From: a bacterium
GTDB lineage: Bacteria > Bacillota_I > Bacilli_A > RF39 > UBA660
Assembly: GCA_019423565.1 (NCBI GenBank)
Contig: JAHZBE010000002.1
Coordinates: 85,032 to 149,031, forward strand
Length of the DNA stretch: 64,000 bases
Direction: 5' to 3'
Numbering within the stretch: position 1 is the first letter of the stretch; each line of letters opens with the position of its first letter. Shown one piece after another: positions 1 through 8,734 of this stretch. The position numbers and the translations under genes were made by a program. The notes below the pieces were generated by a model. That model was not told where the DNA came from. It did not search any database and saw only the letters and a list, made by a program, of their open reading frames with translations.

Positions 1-1406
1 TAACATGTTGTTGTATTACATTTATCAGCATACTTTTCAATTTCATTAGTTGGAATTCCTATATGATATAACCATTCTTCACATATTTCTTTTCCTGTAC
101 ATGTTTTTATTGCTTTCTCTATAAAGTTACCTGGTTTATTAGTATTTAAAGCATATACCCAAACTAAAATACTATTTTTATTTTGAGATTTAAATTGTGG
201 TTGTCTATTAATTGTCCAAGATAAATACCAATTTTCTGTACTATCTTTTACAGTTACAATTCCTCCTGTTGTAACCTTTCCTTTTCTTGGATCACGTTTA
301 CATATATTTATAATATGTTTAATTATATTTTCATCACTTACTTCTATAGTCGCACTCATCCAGTTTGTTAAATCTACATTACCACAGAATTTATCTGGAT
401 TACCAAATTCACCATTAGAAGCCTGTGAAGCAATATTTTTCCATAAATTCCATGATTCACCATTTCCATTTTTTATTTTTGATAAATCTGGTGCATTATT
501 TTGATCTCCATAACAAGATGTATCTGTACAACAGCCATTTGTAATAAATACTAAATCGTCTTCTATTAAATCTATTGTTTTTTCTTGTCCATTATTTTCA
601 TATATAATTTGAGTTGCTACTTTTTTATTTTGTTTAGATTCAAATATAACATTTTTAACATCTATTCCATATTCAATTTTTACACCATTACTTTCTAAAT
701 ATTTTGTAAGTGGTAAAATCATTGATTCATATTGATTATATTTTGTGAATCTTAAAGCTGAAAAATCTGGTAATCCATCTATATGATGAACATATCTACA
801 TAGATATCTTTTCATTTCTAATGCAGATGACCATTTTTGAAATGCAAACATTGTTTGCCAATATAACCAAAAATTTGTTTCCCAAAATGAGTCTGGCAAT
901 ACATCTGATATTTTTTTATTTTCTAAATCCTTTTCTGGTGTAATAAATAATTTGGATAATGCAATTGCTGATTTTCTATCAAGTTTAAACATTTTATCAG
1001 TATGTGCATCTTCACCACAATTTATAGTTGCTCTGCATAGTGAATAATTTGGATCATGTTTATTAAGCCAATAATATTCATCTAATACAGAAACATTTGG
1101 TGTTTCAATTGATGGAACACTTCTAAACATATCCCACATACATTCGAAGTGATTATCCATTTCACGTCCACCACGCATATAAAATCCTTTAGTGACATCT
1201 TTTCTTCCATCACATGAGCCACCGGCTAAATCTAATTTTTCTAACAAATGAATATGTTCACCTTTCATTTGTCCATCTCTTACTAAATAGAATGCTGCTG
1301 AAAGTCCTGCTAAACCTGTACCAATTATATAAGCAGATTTTTTATCTACTCCTTCTGGTTTTTCTGGGCGAGCAAAAGCTTCATATGTTCCTGATCCATA
1401 ATACAT
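1..1406 (-). CDS. ohyA: Oleate hydratase (fatty acid double-bond hydratase), C-terminus cut by window edge
   Basis: The first 468 residues are visible; the C-terminus lies beyond the window. The family (67-kDa myosin-cross-reactive antigen, about 590 residues) is FAD-dependent and adds water across the cis double bond of oleate or linoleate to give 10-hydroxy fatty acids, thought to detoxify unsaturated fatty acids. The N-terminus carries the FAD-binding signature IIGTGLAGLSAAF (about residues 27-39), followed by the highly conserved block RGGREMDNHFEC and WDMFRSVPSIE that holds the catalytic acid in characterised members. The ATG at 1406 has a strong GAGGAGGG ribosome site just upstream. It is a stand-alone gene with about 250 bp of non-coding DNA on its 5' side. 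Family assignment is confident from the motifs; the activity itself is inferred. Confidence 0.93.
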   Translation of the reverse strand, partial: MYYGSGTYEAFARPEKPEGVDKKSAYIIGTGLAGLSAAFYLVRDGQMKGEHIHLLEKLDLAGGSCDGRKDVTKGFYMRGGREMDNHFECMWDMFRSVPSIETPNVSVLDEYYWLNKHDPNYSLCRATINCGEDAHTDKMFKLDRKSAIALSKLFITPEKDLENKKISDVLPDSFWETNFWLYWQTMFAFQKWSSALEMKRYLCRYVHHIDGLPDFSALRFTKYNQYESMILPLTKYLESNGVKIEYGIDVKNVIFESKQNKKVATQIIYENNGQEKTIDLIEDDLVFITNGCCTDTSCYGDQNNAPDLSKIKNGNGESWNLWKNIASQASNGEFGNPDKFCGNVDLTNWMSATIEVSDENIIKHIINICKRDPRKGKVTTGGIVTVKDSTENWYLSWTINRQPQFKSQNKNSILVWVYALNTNKPGNFIEKAIKTCTGKEICEEWLYHIGIPTNEIEKYADKCNTTTC

Positions 1407-1643
1407 AAATATCCCTCCTCATATGATCATTAATTAAATTGTATTATTTTCAACATTTTTATTCAATAATCAATTTTTGAGGTATGTAAAAATATTAATA
1501 CACTAAAATAAAATTGGAGTAATATCTATACATTAACGTTCAATTGTAATAATTTTATATTATATAGTATTTCAATTCAAATTACTATTTATCTATTTAA
1601 TATTATAATATTTATTTTTTTATTAATTATCATATTCACTAGA

Positions 1644-1673
1644 ACAAAAAAAATGAATCATTAATAATTCATT
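1644..1673 (-). terminator. Rho-independent terminator (copy 1 of a repeated hairpin)
   Basis: Seven-base stem AATGAAT/ATTCATT with loop CATTAATA is followed, reading leftward, by a run of eight T. The same hairpin with its upstream flank TTTAGAATGAATT recurs at 3060-3089. Confidence 0.6.
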
Positions 1674-1815
1674 CTAAACGATACAACTATATGTATTGAT
1701 TTTCTCAATATTATATGATCTCCATAAATATAAGTAATTTTAGGAAGTACTGCTTTTTTATCTTCTTCAAAACCAATTATTTCATTAATTTCTTCAATAG
1801 AATTTTCTTTTTCAT
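1661..1815 (-). CDS. Short hypothetical ORF, probably decayed or missing one base
   Basis: A strong AGGAGGG site precedes an ATG at 1815, but that frame stops after 12 codons. If the A5 run directly after the ATG were A6, the frame would continue as MKKENSIEEINEIIGF... to FRMNY, about 51 residues with an acidic N-terminal helix. No family is recognised. The gene ends inside a terminator hairpin, and the same gene end plus hairpin recurs near 3.1 kb. It may be a gene remnant or carry a sequencing error. Confidence 0.3.
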
Positions 1816-1881
1816 AAAATTTCCCTCCTAAAAAAACTGCTTGAAACAATTATAACATATGATTTATATACTTACAATTTG

Positions 1882-2328
1882 TTATTTATTTTTTTTAGAT
1901 TTAGTATTATCTTCTTCTATTACAGTATTTTTGCATTCTAGTTTCTTTAATACACCATTAATAACTAAATTGATTCCATATCCAATCGCTATACCTCCAA
2001 TTATAATTAAAACAATTTCATGTAAATTAAATCTATTTGCAGTAAAAGACCATATTCCTGCGATAGTTCCACAAACAATCATTGAACCAGAGGAAATATA
2101 ATTTGTTTTTTCATTGCTATCTTTAAAAATCATATCATTACCCAATAGATTATCAACGCTTGTTTCAAGAGTTTTTGAAAGTAATAATAATTGTTCTGGA
2201 TTAGGGGATGTTTCACCTAGTTCCCAGTTTGATATTGTTTGTCTTGATACATTTATTTTTTCTGCCATATATTCTTGTGAAAAACCTCTTTCTTTTCTTA
2301 AATTATAAATATTTTTATTAAGTCCCAT
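1882..2328 (-). CDS. XRE-family HTH regulator with two transmembrane helices
   Basis: A 148-residue protein. Residues about 5-62 form a Cro/C1-type helix-turn-helix (RKERGFSQEYMAEKINVSRQTISNWE, split here as FSQEYMAEKINVS and RQTISNWELG). A linker is followed by two hydrophobic helices (about 80-98 and 102-122) and a lysine-rich tail, so it should be a membrane-tethered transcription regulator, a layout common in Bacillota. The ATG at 2328 follows GGAG at good spacing. It lies upstream of the small ORF at 1.7 kb; its target is unknown. Confidence 0.85.
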   Translation of the reverse strand: MGLNKNIYNLRKERGFSQEYMAEKINVSRQTISNWELGETSPNPEQLLLLSKTLETSVDNLLGNDMIFKDSNEKTNYISSGSMIVCGTIAGIWSFTANRFNLHEIVLIIIGGIAIGYGINLVINGVLKKLECKNTVIEEDNTKSKKNK

Positions 2329-2436
2329 AATTTTTCTCCTTCCACAAAAATTGTAATATAAATAGTATTTGCATCTCTACCAAAGATATTTATAACAATC
2401 GCAAAGATATTTAACATTTTAACAATTTTTATTTGT

Positions 2437-2987
2437 CTAATTTATATTTTTACCTAAATTATAAGCATCTTGATATGCCTTTGTTTTTTCTATTTCCATA
2501 CTTGCCATATTATCACCTATAATAACATTCTTTTCTGTGGCATTTGGTAAACACTTAATAAATCCTCTAAAAGTGTTTATTGCAATATCTAAATCATCTT
2601 TATATAGATCTTCATAAGGAGCAGCACAAGACAATATAAAATAAAACTCTTTATTACTTAATAAATTAAACTTTGCATAACTTCTATCAATTAAAGTTTT
2701 CATTTGACCTGTAATAGAATAAAAGTATATTGGACTTGCTAGAACAATGATATCTGCCTTAATCATCTTTTCTAATATTTCTGATACATCGTCTTTGTAC
2801 ACACAAGTACCTCCATTTTTTTGACAGGTATTACATCCTAAACAATAGTTAATTTTTTACCCTTTAATTCTAATAATTCAACATTATTTAAAGAATCTTT
2901 TGCTCCTTTTTCAAACTGTTCACATAACTTTTTTGTATTTCTTGTTCCACTCATTGATGAAGATATAATTAATATATTTTTACTCAC
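2437..2987 (-). pseudogene. Flavodoxin-family NAD(P)H-dependent FMN reductase, frameshifted
   Basis: Two reading frames together give one flavodoxin-like protein of about 183 residues. The first starts at a GTG (2987) behind GGAGAG with the FMN-loop sequence ILIISSSMSGTRNT; the second continues as CLGCNTCQKNGG..., then ADIIVLASPIYFYSITGQMK, typical of the NADPH-dependent FMN reductase/iron-sulfur flavoprotein group. The break is in the A6 run at 2853-2858: one extra A would restore LKGKKINYCLGC. Conserved cysteines and the SPIY motif survive, so either a recent mutation or a base-calling error is possible. It is a single gene between two terminators. Confidence 0.75.
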
Positions 2988-3059
2988 TAAAATCTCTCCT
3001 TTATAAATTACTATCTATATAATTATACCATTTATTGATTTATTAATCATAATATTCAT

Positions 3060-3089
3060 AAAAAAGAATGAACTATTAACAATTCATTC
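3060..3089 (-). terminator. Rho-independent terminator (copy 2 of a repeated hairpin)
   Basis: Stem GAATGAA/TTCATTC followed leftward by T6. The preceding ten codons (...FRMNC then stop) match the end of the small ORF at 1.7 kb, so this seems to be a fossil gene end plus terminator. No intact gene feeds it. Confidence 0.5.
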
Positions 3090-3305
3090 TAAACAATATA
3101 GCAACATACTATTTTAATTTTACGCATATTCATATTTATTCTTATTTTTTATAAAATACATTATACTAATAATTGTTGATCTACAAATATTTCTAAGCAT
3201 ACAAATAATACTCTTACATTTTAGGTTAATTATCTTACATAAAATTATATTATATTTTTTATAATTACATAACAACTCGTTTAAAATAATTAATAAAGAT
3301 TGTAA

Positions 3306-3334
3306 TAAAAAAACCAACATTAGTTTATGTTGGC
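3306..3334 (-). terminator. Terminator after the MFS-like transporter gene
   Basis: Stem CCAACAT/ATGTTGG (3314-3320 and 3327-3333) followed leftward by T7, directly after the stop of the transporter gene. Confidence 0.8.
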
Positions 3335-3343
3335 TCTATAAAA

Positions 3344-4510
3344 TCAGTTGATAAATTTTTTCTTACAATATTTATTATATACTAACATTTGTAATAATAT
3401 ACTAAGTGATAAAATTGCAGCGACTATTCTTAAATTATTTAAATTAAATGCATATACAACTGGTATTAATAAAATTAGTTCACTGAATGCTTTTCCAAAT
3501 CCATGGATAGCTTCACCTAAAAATGTATATTCTAATTGATATTTAGTTAAAGTTTTATTTGAACTTATATTAAATACAGCAGTATCTACTAAAATTTGAG
3601 TAATTTTATACGCAATATTAAATACAATATTATAAATTATAAATACTGTAAATGAGTTTGTAAAAATAATTGGTATTGTTACAATTAAGATTGCTAGTGC
3701 TGAAATTAAAAAGGCATTTTTGTTTCCTTTTTCTTTTAAATATTTTTTAACTAGTAAAGAAGTAATTAAACCTAAAAGAGCAAAAACCGCATTTAAATTT
3801 CCTAAACTTGACTCTGAACCTAATGTTAAGAAAATTATAAAAGTAATAGTAGTATCTAATCCACCTCTAAATCCCATACCTTCAAAGAAAACAATTTTAT
3901 ATATTTCTTTCGCTTGTTCATCTTTAAGGGCATATTTAATGTTTGATAATTTTATAGGATTAATATCAAATGTATACTCATCCAAGTAAAAAGTAGAAAT
4001 AACAGCAATAAATACTAATGAAATGATTATAGTTAACAAAATAGCATATGATGTATTTACTATTACATAACCCATTCCAATTGTTGAGATAATTGATATT
4101 ATACTTGTTACAACACTATTATAAGAAAATATTTTTTTAAATTGATCATCATTTTTAAAATTATATAAAATCATTTTATATGCTGACCAATATAACAAAC
4201 TTGTAGCACAATCTAAAACTGCAAAAAGATATATATAATTTTTAACATTACTACCTAAAAATAATAAAACTAATAAACATAATCCATTTGAAAGTAAACC
4301 AATACGGTATACATTTAATACATTATTTTTGTTTAACAATTTTAAAGATAAAAAAGAAAAAATCCAATTTAATGAATATTTTAATGTATAATATAGAACT
4401 ACACTAATAAAATTACCACCTGTTATTTTTAAAAAATATATAGCTAAAAATAGTGATGTAAATTTACTTACGATACTATTAATAGAATGTGTAAATACAA
4501 TTTTTTTCAT
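3344..4510 (-). CDS. Major-facilitator-type membrane transporter
   Basis: About 388 residues, almost entirely hydrophobic segments (11-12 predicted helices) with short basic loops, as in MFS permeases. Family-defining motifs are weak: after TM3 there is LNVYRIGLLSNGLC and mid-protein FFEGMGFRGGLDTT. Substrate cannot be told. The start was placed at the ATG at 4510 (MKKIVFTHSIN) because GGGAG lies just upstream; a longer reading from 4558 would add 16 hydrophilic residues. It is transcribed alone and ends in a clear terminator. It sits beside the copper-type cluster but is separated by 90 bp, so a shared role is unproven. Confidence 0.75.
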   Translation of the reverse strand: MKKIVFTHSINSIVSKFTSLFLAIYFLKITGGNFISVVLYYTLKYSLNWIFSFLSLKLLNKNNVLNVYRIGLLSNGLCLLVLLFLGSNVKNYIYLFAVLDCATSLLYWSAYKMILYNFKNDDQFKKIFSYNSVVTSIISIISTIGMGYVIVNTSYAILLTIIISLVFIAVISTFYLDEYTFDINPIKLSNIKYALKDEQAKEIYKIVFFEGMGFRGGLDTTITFIIFLTLGSESSLGNLNAVFALLGLITSLLVKKYLKEKGNKNAFLISALAILIVTIPIIFTNSFTVFIIYNIVFNIAYKITQILVDTAVFNISSNKTLTKYQLEYTFLGEAIHGFGKAFSELILLIPVVYAFNLNNLRIVAAILSLSILLQMLVYNKYCKKKFIN

Positions 4511-4600
4511 ATTTTTACTCCCACTTTTATTATACTTAATATTGTAATTATACATCAAATTTTAAAAAGATACTATAAATTAATATAAAAATTAATTAAA

Positions 4601-5118
4601 TTATGCTTTTGGACCTTTCCAGTTTTCAAATTTATCTTTTAATTCTTTTAACTGTTTTGTACCAATAGTTATAATTCCATCTTTAATTTGTTTATCTTCT
4701 ATAGCTATTGGGTTACAACCATCTTCTATAAGATTATCAAGTTCATCAATTGCAAACATATTACCACAATTTTGGCATTGAATTTTATTTCCAACTTGTA
4801 CGAAATATGCATATGGAGAACCACCACATGATTGACAAGTATTTATAACCACCTTTACATTTTCATTTGAATCCTTAACTGCAAGTAATCCGATAGTTAC
4901 TCCTTCATATTCATAACTAATATAAACACTTTATCTGTAATATCATTTTCTTTAATTATAATATTCCCATCTTTATCCATATTAGACTTTACTATTTTTC
5001 CTGTTATTTTTTGTAATCTTGCTGGGGCATTAGAATCAGTAACATTTTCTTTCGAAGTACAACCAGTTAGCATAAACATAGTTACGAATATTATTAATAC
5101 AGCATATACTTTTTTAAT
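4601..5118 (-). pseudogene. DUF2318-type Fe-S/metal-binding lipoprotein, frameshifted
   Basis: Two frames join into one secreted protein. The first part is a lipoprotein signal sequence (hydrophobic stretch ending MLTGC); the second holds the DUF2318 hallmark VVINTCQSCGG ... IQCQNCGNMFAIDEL ... GGCNP-like DGCNP, with two CxxC pairs. This family accompanies copper/iron transporters. The break is at the AAA run 4924-4926: one added base would join VF to YISYEYEGVTIG. There is no standard start codon upstream of the signal sequence; an ATT overlapping the stop of the CopZ-like gene (GGAG 10 bp upstream) is the best guess, otherwise the ATG at 5079. Confidence 0.7.
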
Positions 5119-5351
5119 TATTCTTTTTCTCCAATATTAACAATTTTATAATCTAATTTACTAATTGAATTTTTTATATCATCATTACTAATACTTTTTG
5201 TAGAATAAATAGTTGCTGTTTTATTCTTTAAATTTACTTTTACTTTAGAAACACCATTTAACTCTGATAAAGCCCTTTCAACTTTCATTTTACAATGTTC
5301 ACACATCATTCCTTCAATAGTAATTACTTTCTTTATTTTTTTATTAAACAT
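5118..5351 (-). CDS. CopZ-like heavy-metal-associated (HMA) domain chaperone
   Basis: A 77-residue single HMA domain with the metal site GMMCEHCKMKVE (MxCxxC, about residues 14-25) and the beta-alpha-beta-beta-alpha-beta pattern. Such proteins bind Cu(I) and hand it to a P-type ATPase; consistent with that, the last 30 codons of a CopA-like ATPase lie 4 bp upstream. Upstream GGAGAG provides the ribosome site. The next gene overlaps its stop codon, so the copper-type cluster was one operon. With copA missing, the function of what remains is unclear. Confidence 0.85.
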   Translation of the reverse strand: MFNKKIKKVITIEGMMCEHCKMKVERALSELNGVSKVKVNLKNKTATIYSTKSISNDDIKNSISKLDYKIVNIGEKE

Positions 5352-5354
5352 ATA

Positions 5355-5447
5355 TTATCTCTCCTTCCATCTTTTTAATCTTAATGCATTTATTATAACT
5401 GTAAAACTAGATAATGTCATTGCTAGTCCCGCAATCATTGGGTTCAT
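5355..5447 (-). pseudogene. C-terminal remnant of a copper-transporting P-type ATPase (CopA)
   Basis: Thirty codons beginning NPMIAGLAMTLSS and ending VIINALRLKRW match the invariant last transmembrane helix of CopA-type ATPases (NPMIAG...SS..V..NALRL). Everything upstream of this helix is absent: the stop codon of an unrelated membrane-protein gene lies at position 5448, directly adjacent. The preceding methionine is probably accidental. This marks a deletion/insertion junction through copA. Confidence 0.8.
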
Positions 5448-5987
5448 TTAAATATTAATTGACTCTAATAATCTACACTCATCAGAATCCTGTACACACA
5501 TAAAACTTTCTAATTCTATTTTCTTAATATGATTCTTATCAGATGAATTTGTAAAATACAATTTTATTAGATATCCATTTAATTCTTTTACATTATTTCC
5601 ATATGGCTCAATTAAAATATTTGCACCATAATCCAATTTGTGATGTGTAACCCAAATAATTTTAGTGTTATTATTGTGTTTAAATGATGCTTTAAACTTA
5701 TTTTCTAACTGTATAAAATCTGTTGTTTCTAACAAATCTTTTTTCAATAATTGCTCACTTATATTATTTGCTTTTTTGTTTGCCAAATGGGCACAATTCC
5801 TAAAATTATTGTACCAAAAAAAGATAAAATCCCAGCATAGAAGTTTAAAGCATCTCCAGCTGACCATTCACTTTCCAACCACCAAATATTAAAATCATAT
5901 TTAAATAATATATTTATCATTAGTGGAACAAAAAGAATTATTAAAATTATGAATATTAACAACAAAATTTTAACAATTTTTTTTCAT
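5448..5987 (-). pseudogene. Small membrane protein of unknown function, two homopolymer breaks
   Basis: Joined frames give roughly 175 residues: an N-terminal transmembrane helix (ILLLIFIILIILFVPLMI), a motif NIWWLESEWSAGDALNFYAGILSFFGTII split by a second helix, WQTKK, then a soluble domain (NNISEQLLKKDLLETTDF...). The WSxGDALxFYxxxLSFxGTxxLG pattern is a recurrent bacterial membrane motif of unknown role. The gene is broken at the A6 run 5772-5777 (A7 restores WQTKKANNISEQ) and at the A8 run 5977-5984 after the ATG (A9 restores MKKKIVKILLL). Two identical-type losses in one gene suggest sequencing error or recent decay. Confidence 0.6.
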
Positions 5988-6063
5988 AAAAACTCACTTC
6001 ATGTATATTATATCATCAAAAAAATACTTTCGTTAAAAAGTATTTTTCTTGCTTATCACATTT

Positions 6064-6891
6064 TTAATTTTCATGTGTTTCTAAATAAATTGTCGCGCTA
6101 TATTTATTAGTAGATGTGTATGCACTATTACTGGAATATGAAATACAATATTTTGATACTATATAACACATGCCGTCTTCTGATGCTTTTTCTAATGCCT
6201 TAGAGACATTGTATGTATTAATACTTTCTGACAATGTAAGCAATGCCAAACTAAATGAACTTTTAAATTCTTTCAACTCATCTTCTGTATCATAATATAT
6301 TTTTGCTATATATTGTTCTAATTCACTATTATCAACAGAATATATTTCTAAAATATCGATACTAACATTTTCCTTTACAACATTATTATATATATGAATT
6401 TTATCATCCTTATAACTAATACTTTTTATATATGGGTAACTATTATTATCTGAATATTTTGTTAAAAGGGAAAGGTTAAATAAAGTATGATTATCATAGA
6501 TATCTTCAAAATAATCCTTTAAATCATCATTAGATATATCATCACCATTTTTAAAATTCTTTTCTTCTAATGTTGGTATTTTTGTATATTCTAATTTTTT
6601 TATTTTTACATCATATGACTCTTTCCCATAATATGCAATACAATCTATATCCTTAGTTTGATTAGGATCTAAATTTATTTGACATGAATCTCCTTCAACT
6701 AATGAACCACTCTTTAATTTAAAATAAACTGTTATTTTGTATTTATTATCTGTTGTATTTTTAACCTTTCCAACAATATAATTATCTTTGTATTTTAAAT
6801 CTGAAAATTGAAATTTATTCATCCAAGAAATTTTACAACCACATAGTAACATTATCAATATAAATAAAACAAATATCTTATCTTTTTTCAT
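6064..6891 (-). CDS. Lipoprotein with FxLYD-like domain, unknown function
   Basis: A 275-residue protein with a lipobox (IMLLCGC, Cys about 19), so it should be lipid-anchored outside the membrane. Residues about 28-100 resemble the FxLYD beta-sandwich found in surface lipoproteins (FSDLKYKDNYIVGKVKNTT, then a conserved ...DCIAYYG). The rest, rich in Asn/Asp/Tyr, is not recognised. It starts 18 bp after the PASTA-Ltp gene and is probably co-transcribed with it. The ATG follows GAGAGG at good spacing. Confidence 0.7.
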   Translation of the reverse strand: MKKDKIFVLFILIMLLCGCKISWMNKFQFSDLKYKDNYIVGKVKNTTDNKYKITVYFKLKSGSLVEGDSCQINLDPNQTKDIDCIAYYGKESYDVKIKKLEYTKIPTLEEKNFKNGDDISNDDLKDYFEDIYDNHTLFNLSLLTKYSDNNSYPYIKSISYKDDKIHIYNNVVKENVSIDILEIYSVDNSELEQYIAKIYYDTEDELKEFKSSFSLALLTLSESINTYNVSKALEKASEDGMCYIVSKYCISYSSNSAYTSTNKYSATIYLETHEN

Positions 6892-6909
6892 ATTTTTACC
6901 TCTCTCAAA

Positions 6910-8250
6910 TTATAAACCTGCTTGAGACACACCATATTCTGCTTGTTCTCTGGTGAATTTTTCATACATCAATTGCTTAACTAATCCTGAATGTGAAAAA
7001 CTCATAACACTTAAATATTGTTTTGCTTTTTTTACTGCTTGTTCATTCCAATCCGCACCACAATTATCAACAGCATATACTGCAGCATCATGTGGATAAT
7101 TTTCATACTCGAGTTGATGAATTAAACCTAAATATGAAAATGGCATAACACTTAAATATTTTTTTGTACTACTTAATGCATTTTTATATTCTAAAGAGGG
7201 CTCTTTACCCTTTGAATAAATAAGTACAATTTTTTCATCCTTTTTTATGACTTCATTTGCATTTATACTTTGACTAATTAATTGTCCGTTTGCTATATAG
7301 TTTGAATATTCTAAAGAGACAGAACAAGATTTTAAATTGTTTACATTACACCAATTAACAGCATCATCATATGAGATATTTTTAAAATCTATAACAGAAA
7401 TCATAACTTCGTTATATTTATTTTTAACTTTTTCAATTTCATCATTAAATAAACCATACTTTTCATATGCAGTTACATATTCATAATATTTTTTACACAT
7501 TTCCCTTGTACATGAATCAAATCTATTTAAATAATCTAAAATATCATTTTTTGCTTGTTCTATTTTTTCATCGGGAAGTTTCTTATATTTTTTAGATATT
7601 TTATCAAGTTCTGAATTCCAATACTTATCAAGTTTTCCACTTGATGGTTCATTTTTTGACTTTTTCGTTTTTTGAATATTTTCTACTATAAAACTTTTTA
7701 ACTCCTTATAATATGATGAATATTTTTCATTAATTTCAATTACATATGAATCAACATTAAAAATATAATTTTTTTCATTAGTAAATAAAGATTTATATTC
7801 ATCGTACTCTGATAAAAATGTATTATCAATATATTTATGCAATATTTTATATTTACTATTAATAAATTTGATTTTTGCTTTTGCTTCATTTTTCGAATTA
7901 TATTTGTAAACACCTATTTCAATTTCAGTATTAAAACTACTTTTTGAAGGTATTTCTATTAATGATGCTTCTACATATGAATAGTCATAATTAACATCTT
8001 TTGATTTTTCAATAATTGTTACCTTATTTCCATTTTCACCATCAAATATATACTTGTATTGATATCTATTTAAAATTTTTTCAGCCAGTATATATGTATC
8101 ATTCATATTGTTTTTACTATTTAAATACATTAATAATGAAACTAAAAAGATAAAAATACTTATAGACAAAGATATGATAAATATTTTTTTACTTTTATCA
8201 TTTTTTTCCCTTTCTTTATTTTTATTACTACTAACTTTCCCTTTTTCCAT
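6910..8250 (-). CDS. Membrane protein with PASTA domain and two C-terminal Ltp repeats
   Basis: About 446 residues. A lysine-rich N-terminus precedes one transmembrane helix (about 23-43); the outer part has a region of unknown fold, a PASTA-like unit (about 290-347: YDDAVNWCNVNN ... ANEVIKKDEKIVLIYSKG), and two tandem Ltp-family repeats (about 354-401 and 402-446; KKYLSVMPFSYLGLIHQLEYE and KQYLSVMSFSHSGLVKQLMYE). Ltp proteins are known from a Streptococcus thermophilus phage lipoprotein that blocks DNA injection, and from host surface proteins. Here the repeats are fused to a helix anchor instead of a lipoprotein signal. Start at 8250 chosen because AGAGGTG precedes it; a GTG three codons earlier is possible. 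Confidence 0.8.
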   Translation of the reverse strand: MEKGKVSSNKNKEREKNDKSKKIFIISLSISIFIFLVSLLMYLNSKNNMNDTYILAEKILNRYQYKYIFDGENGNKVTIIEKSKDVNYDYSYVEASLIEIPSKSSFNTEIEIGVYKYNSKNEAKAKIKFINSKYKILHKYIDNTFLSEYDEYKSLFTNEKNYIFNVDSYVIEINEKYSSYYKELKSFIVENIQKTKKSKNEPSSGKLDKYWNSELDKISKKYKKLPDEKIEQAKNDILDYLNRFDSCTREMCKKYYEYVTAYEKYGLFNDEIEKVKNKYNEVMISVIDFKNISYDDAVNWCNVNNLKSCSVSLEYSNYIANGQLISQSINANEVIKKDEKIVLIYSKGKEPSLEYKNALSSTKKYLSVMPFSYLGLIHQLEYENYPHDAAVYAVDNCGADWNEQAVKKAKQYLSVMSFSHSGLVKQLMYEKFTREQAEYGVSQAGL

Positions 8251-8270
8251 ACTTGACACCTCTTATGGTG

Positions 8271-8290
8271 ATTATATCACAATTTTGACA
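8271..8290 (-). promoter_or_regulatory. Likely promoter of the PASTA-Ltp operon within the divergent gap
   Basis: On the minus strand GATATAATCACC supplies a TATAAT -10 element (8271-8276) about 20 bp before the coding start. The opposite strand has TTGACA at 8285-8290 facing the XRE gene. No good partner -35 was found for the minus promoter, so the call rests on the -10 box. Confidence 0.4.
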
Positions 8291-8370
8291 CTATGTATAG
8301 AACTTTTTTCTATTATATATCAGTAATAATATTCTATGATAAGTGAGAAAATATATATAGGTGATGATTA

Positions 8371-8640
8371 ATGAATTTTAATAAAGATGATGATAGATAT
8401 ATTTATGAAATAGTAAGTGAAAATATTAAATATTTTAGAATGCATAATAATAGCAAATATAGTACATATGGAAAACTAACACAGGAAAAACTTGCAGAAT
8501 TATGTGATATCAGTCATAGTTTAATTAGTAATATTGAATCAAAAAAAGTTCAACAATCATTTAGCATTGCAGTTCTTTATAGAATTTCAAGAATATTAGA
8601 AGTTGACATAAAAGAATTTTTTATAAAAAGGAATCTTTAA
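8371..8640 (+). CDS. XRE-family HTH regulator
   Basis: An 89-residue, single-domain Cro/C1-type DNA-binding protein (LTQEKLAELCDISHSLISNIES about residues 36-57, then RISRILEVDIKEFF). AGGTG lies just upstream of the ATG. It is transcribed divergently from the PASTA-Ltp gene with 120 bp between them, the usual layout for a local repressor, so it plausibly controls that operon. An imperfect hairpin with T-run follows. Confidence 0.85.
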   Translation: MNFNKDDDRYIYEIVSENIKYFRMHNNSKYSTYGKLTQEKLAELCDISHSLISNIESKKVQQSFSIAVLYRISRILEVDIKEFFIKRNL

Positions 8641-8645
8641 AGTCA

Positions 8646-8690
8646 AAAAAGAGAGAATATACTTTTAAATAGTTTCTCGCTTTTATTTTG
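8646..8690 (+). terminator. Terminator after the XRE gene
   Basis: AAAAGAGAGAA pairs with TTTCTCGCTTTT (one mismatch) around a loop of about 16 bases, followed by T-rich sequence. Confidence 0.5.
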
Positions 8691-8734
8691 AAATGATAAT
8701 ACAATTTTTAATTAGATTTTATCATTAAGATTAT

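Noticed and set aside
3120..3320. 66-codon minus-strand ORF after the MFS-like gene
   Set aside because: Its start lies inside the terminator hairpin of the transporter gene, it has no ribosome site, and its Ile/Lys/Asn/Cys content is what random AT-rich DNA gives.
2437..5987. Programmed ribosomal frameshifting as the reason for the split genes
   Set aside because: The breaks fall in different unrelated genes, lack a common slippery heptamer with downstream structure, and all look like loss of one base in a run.
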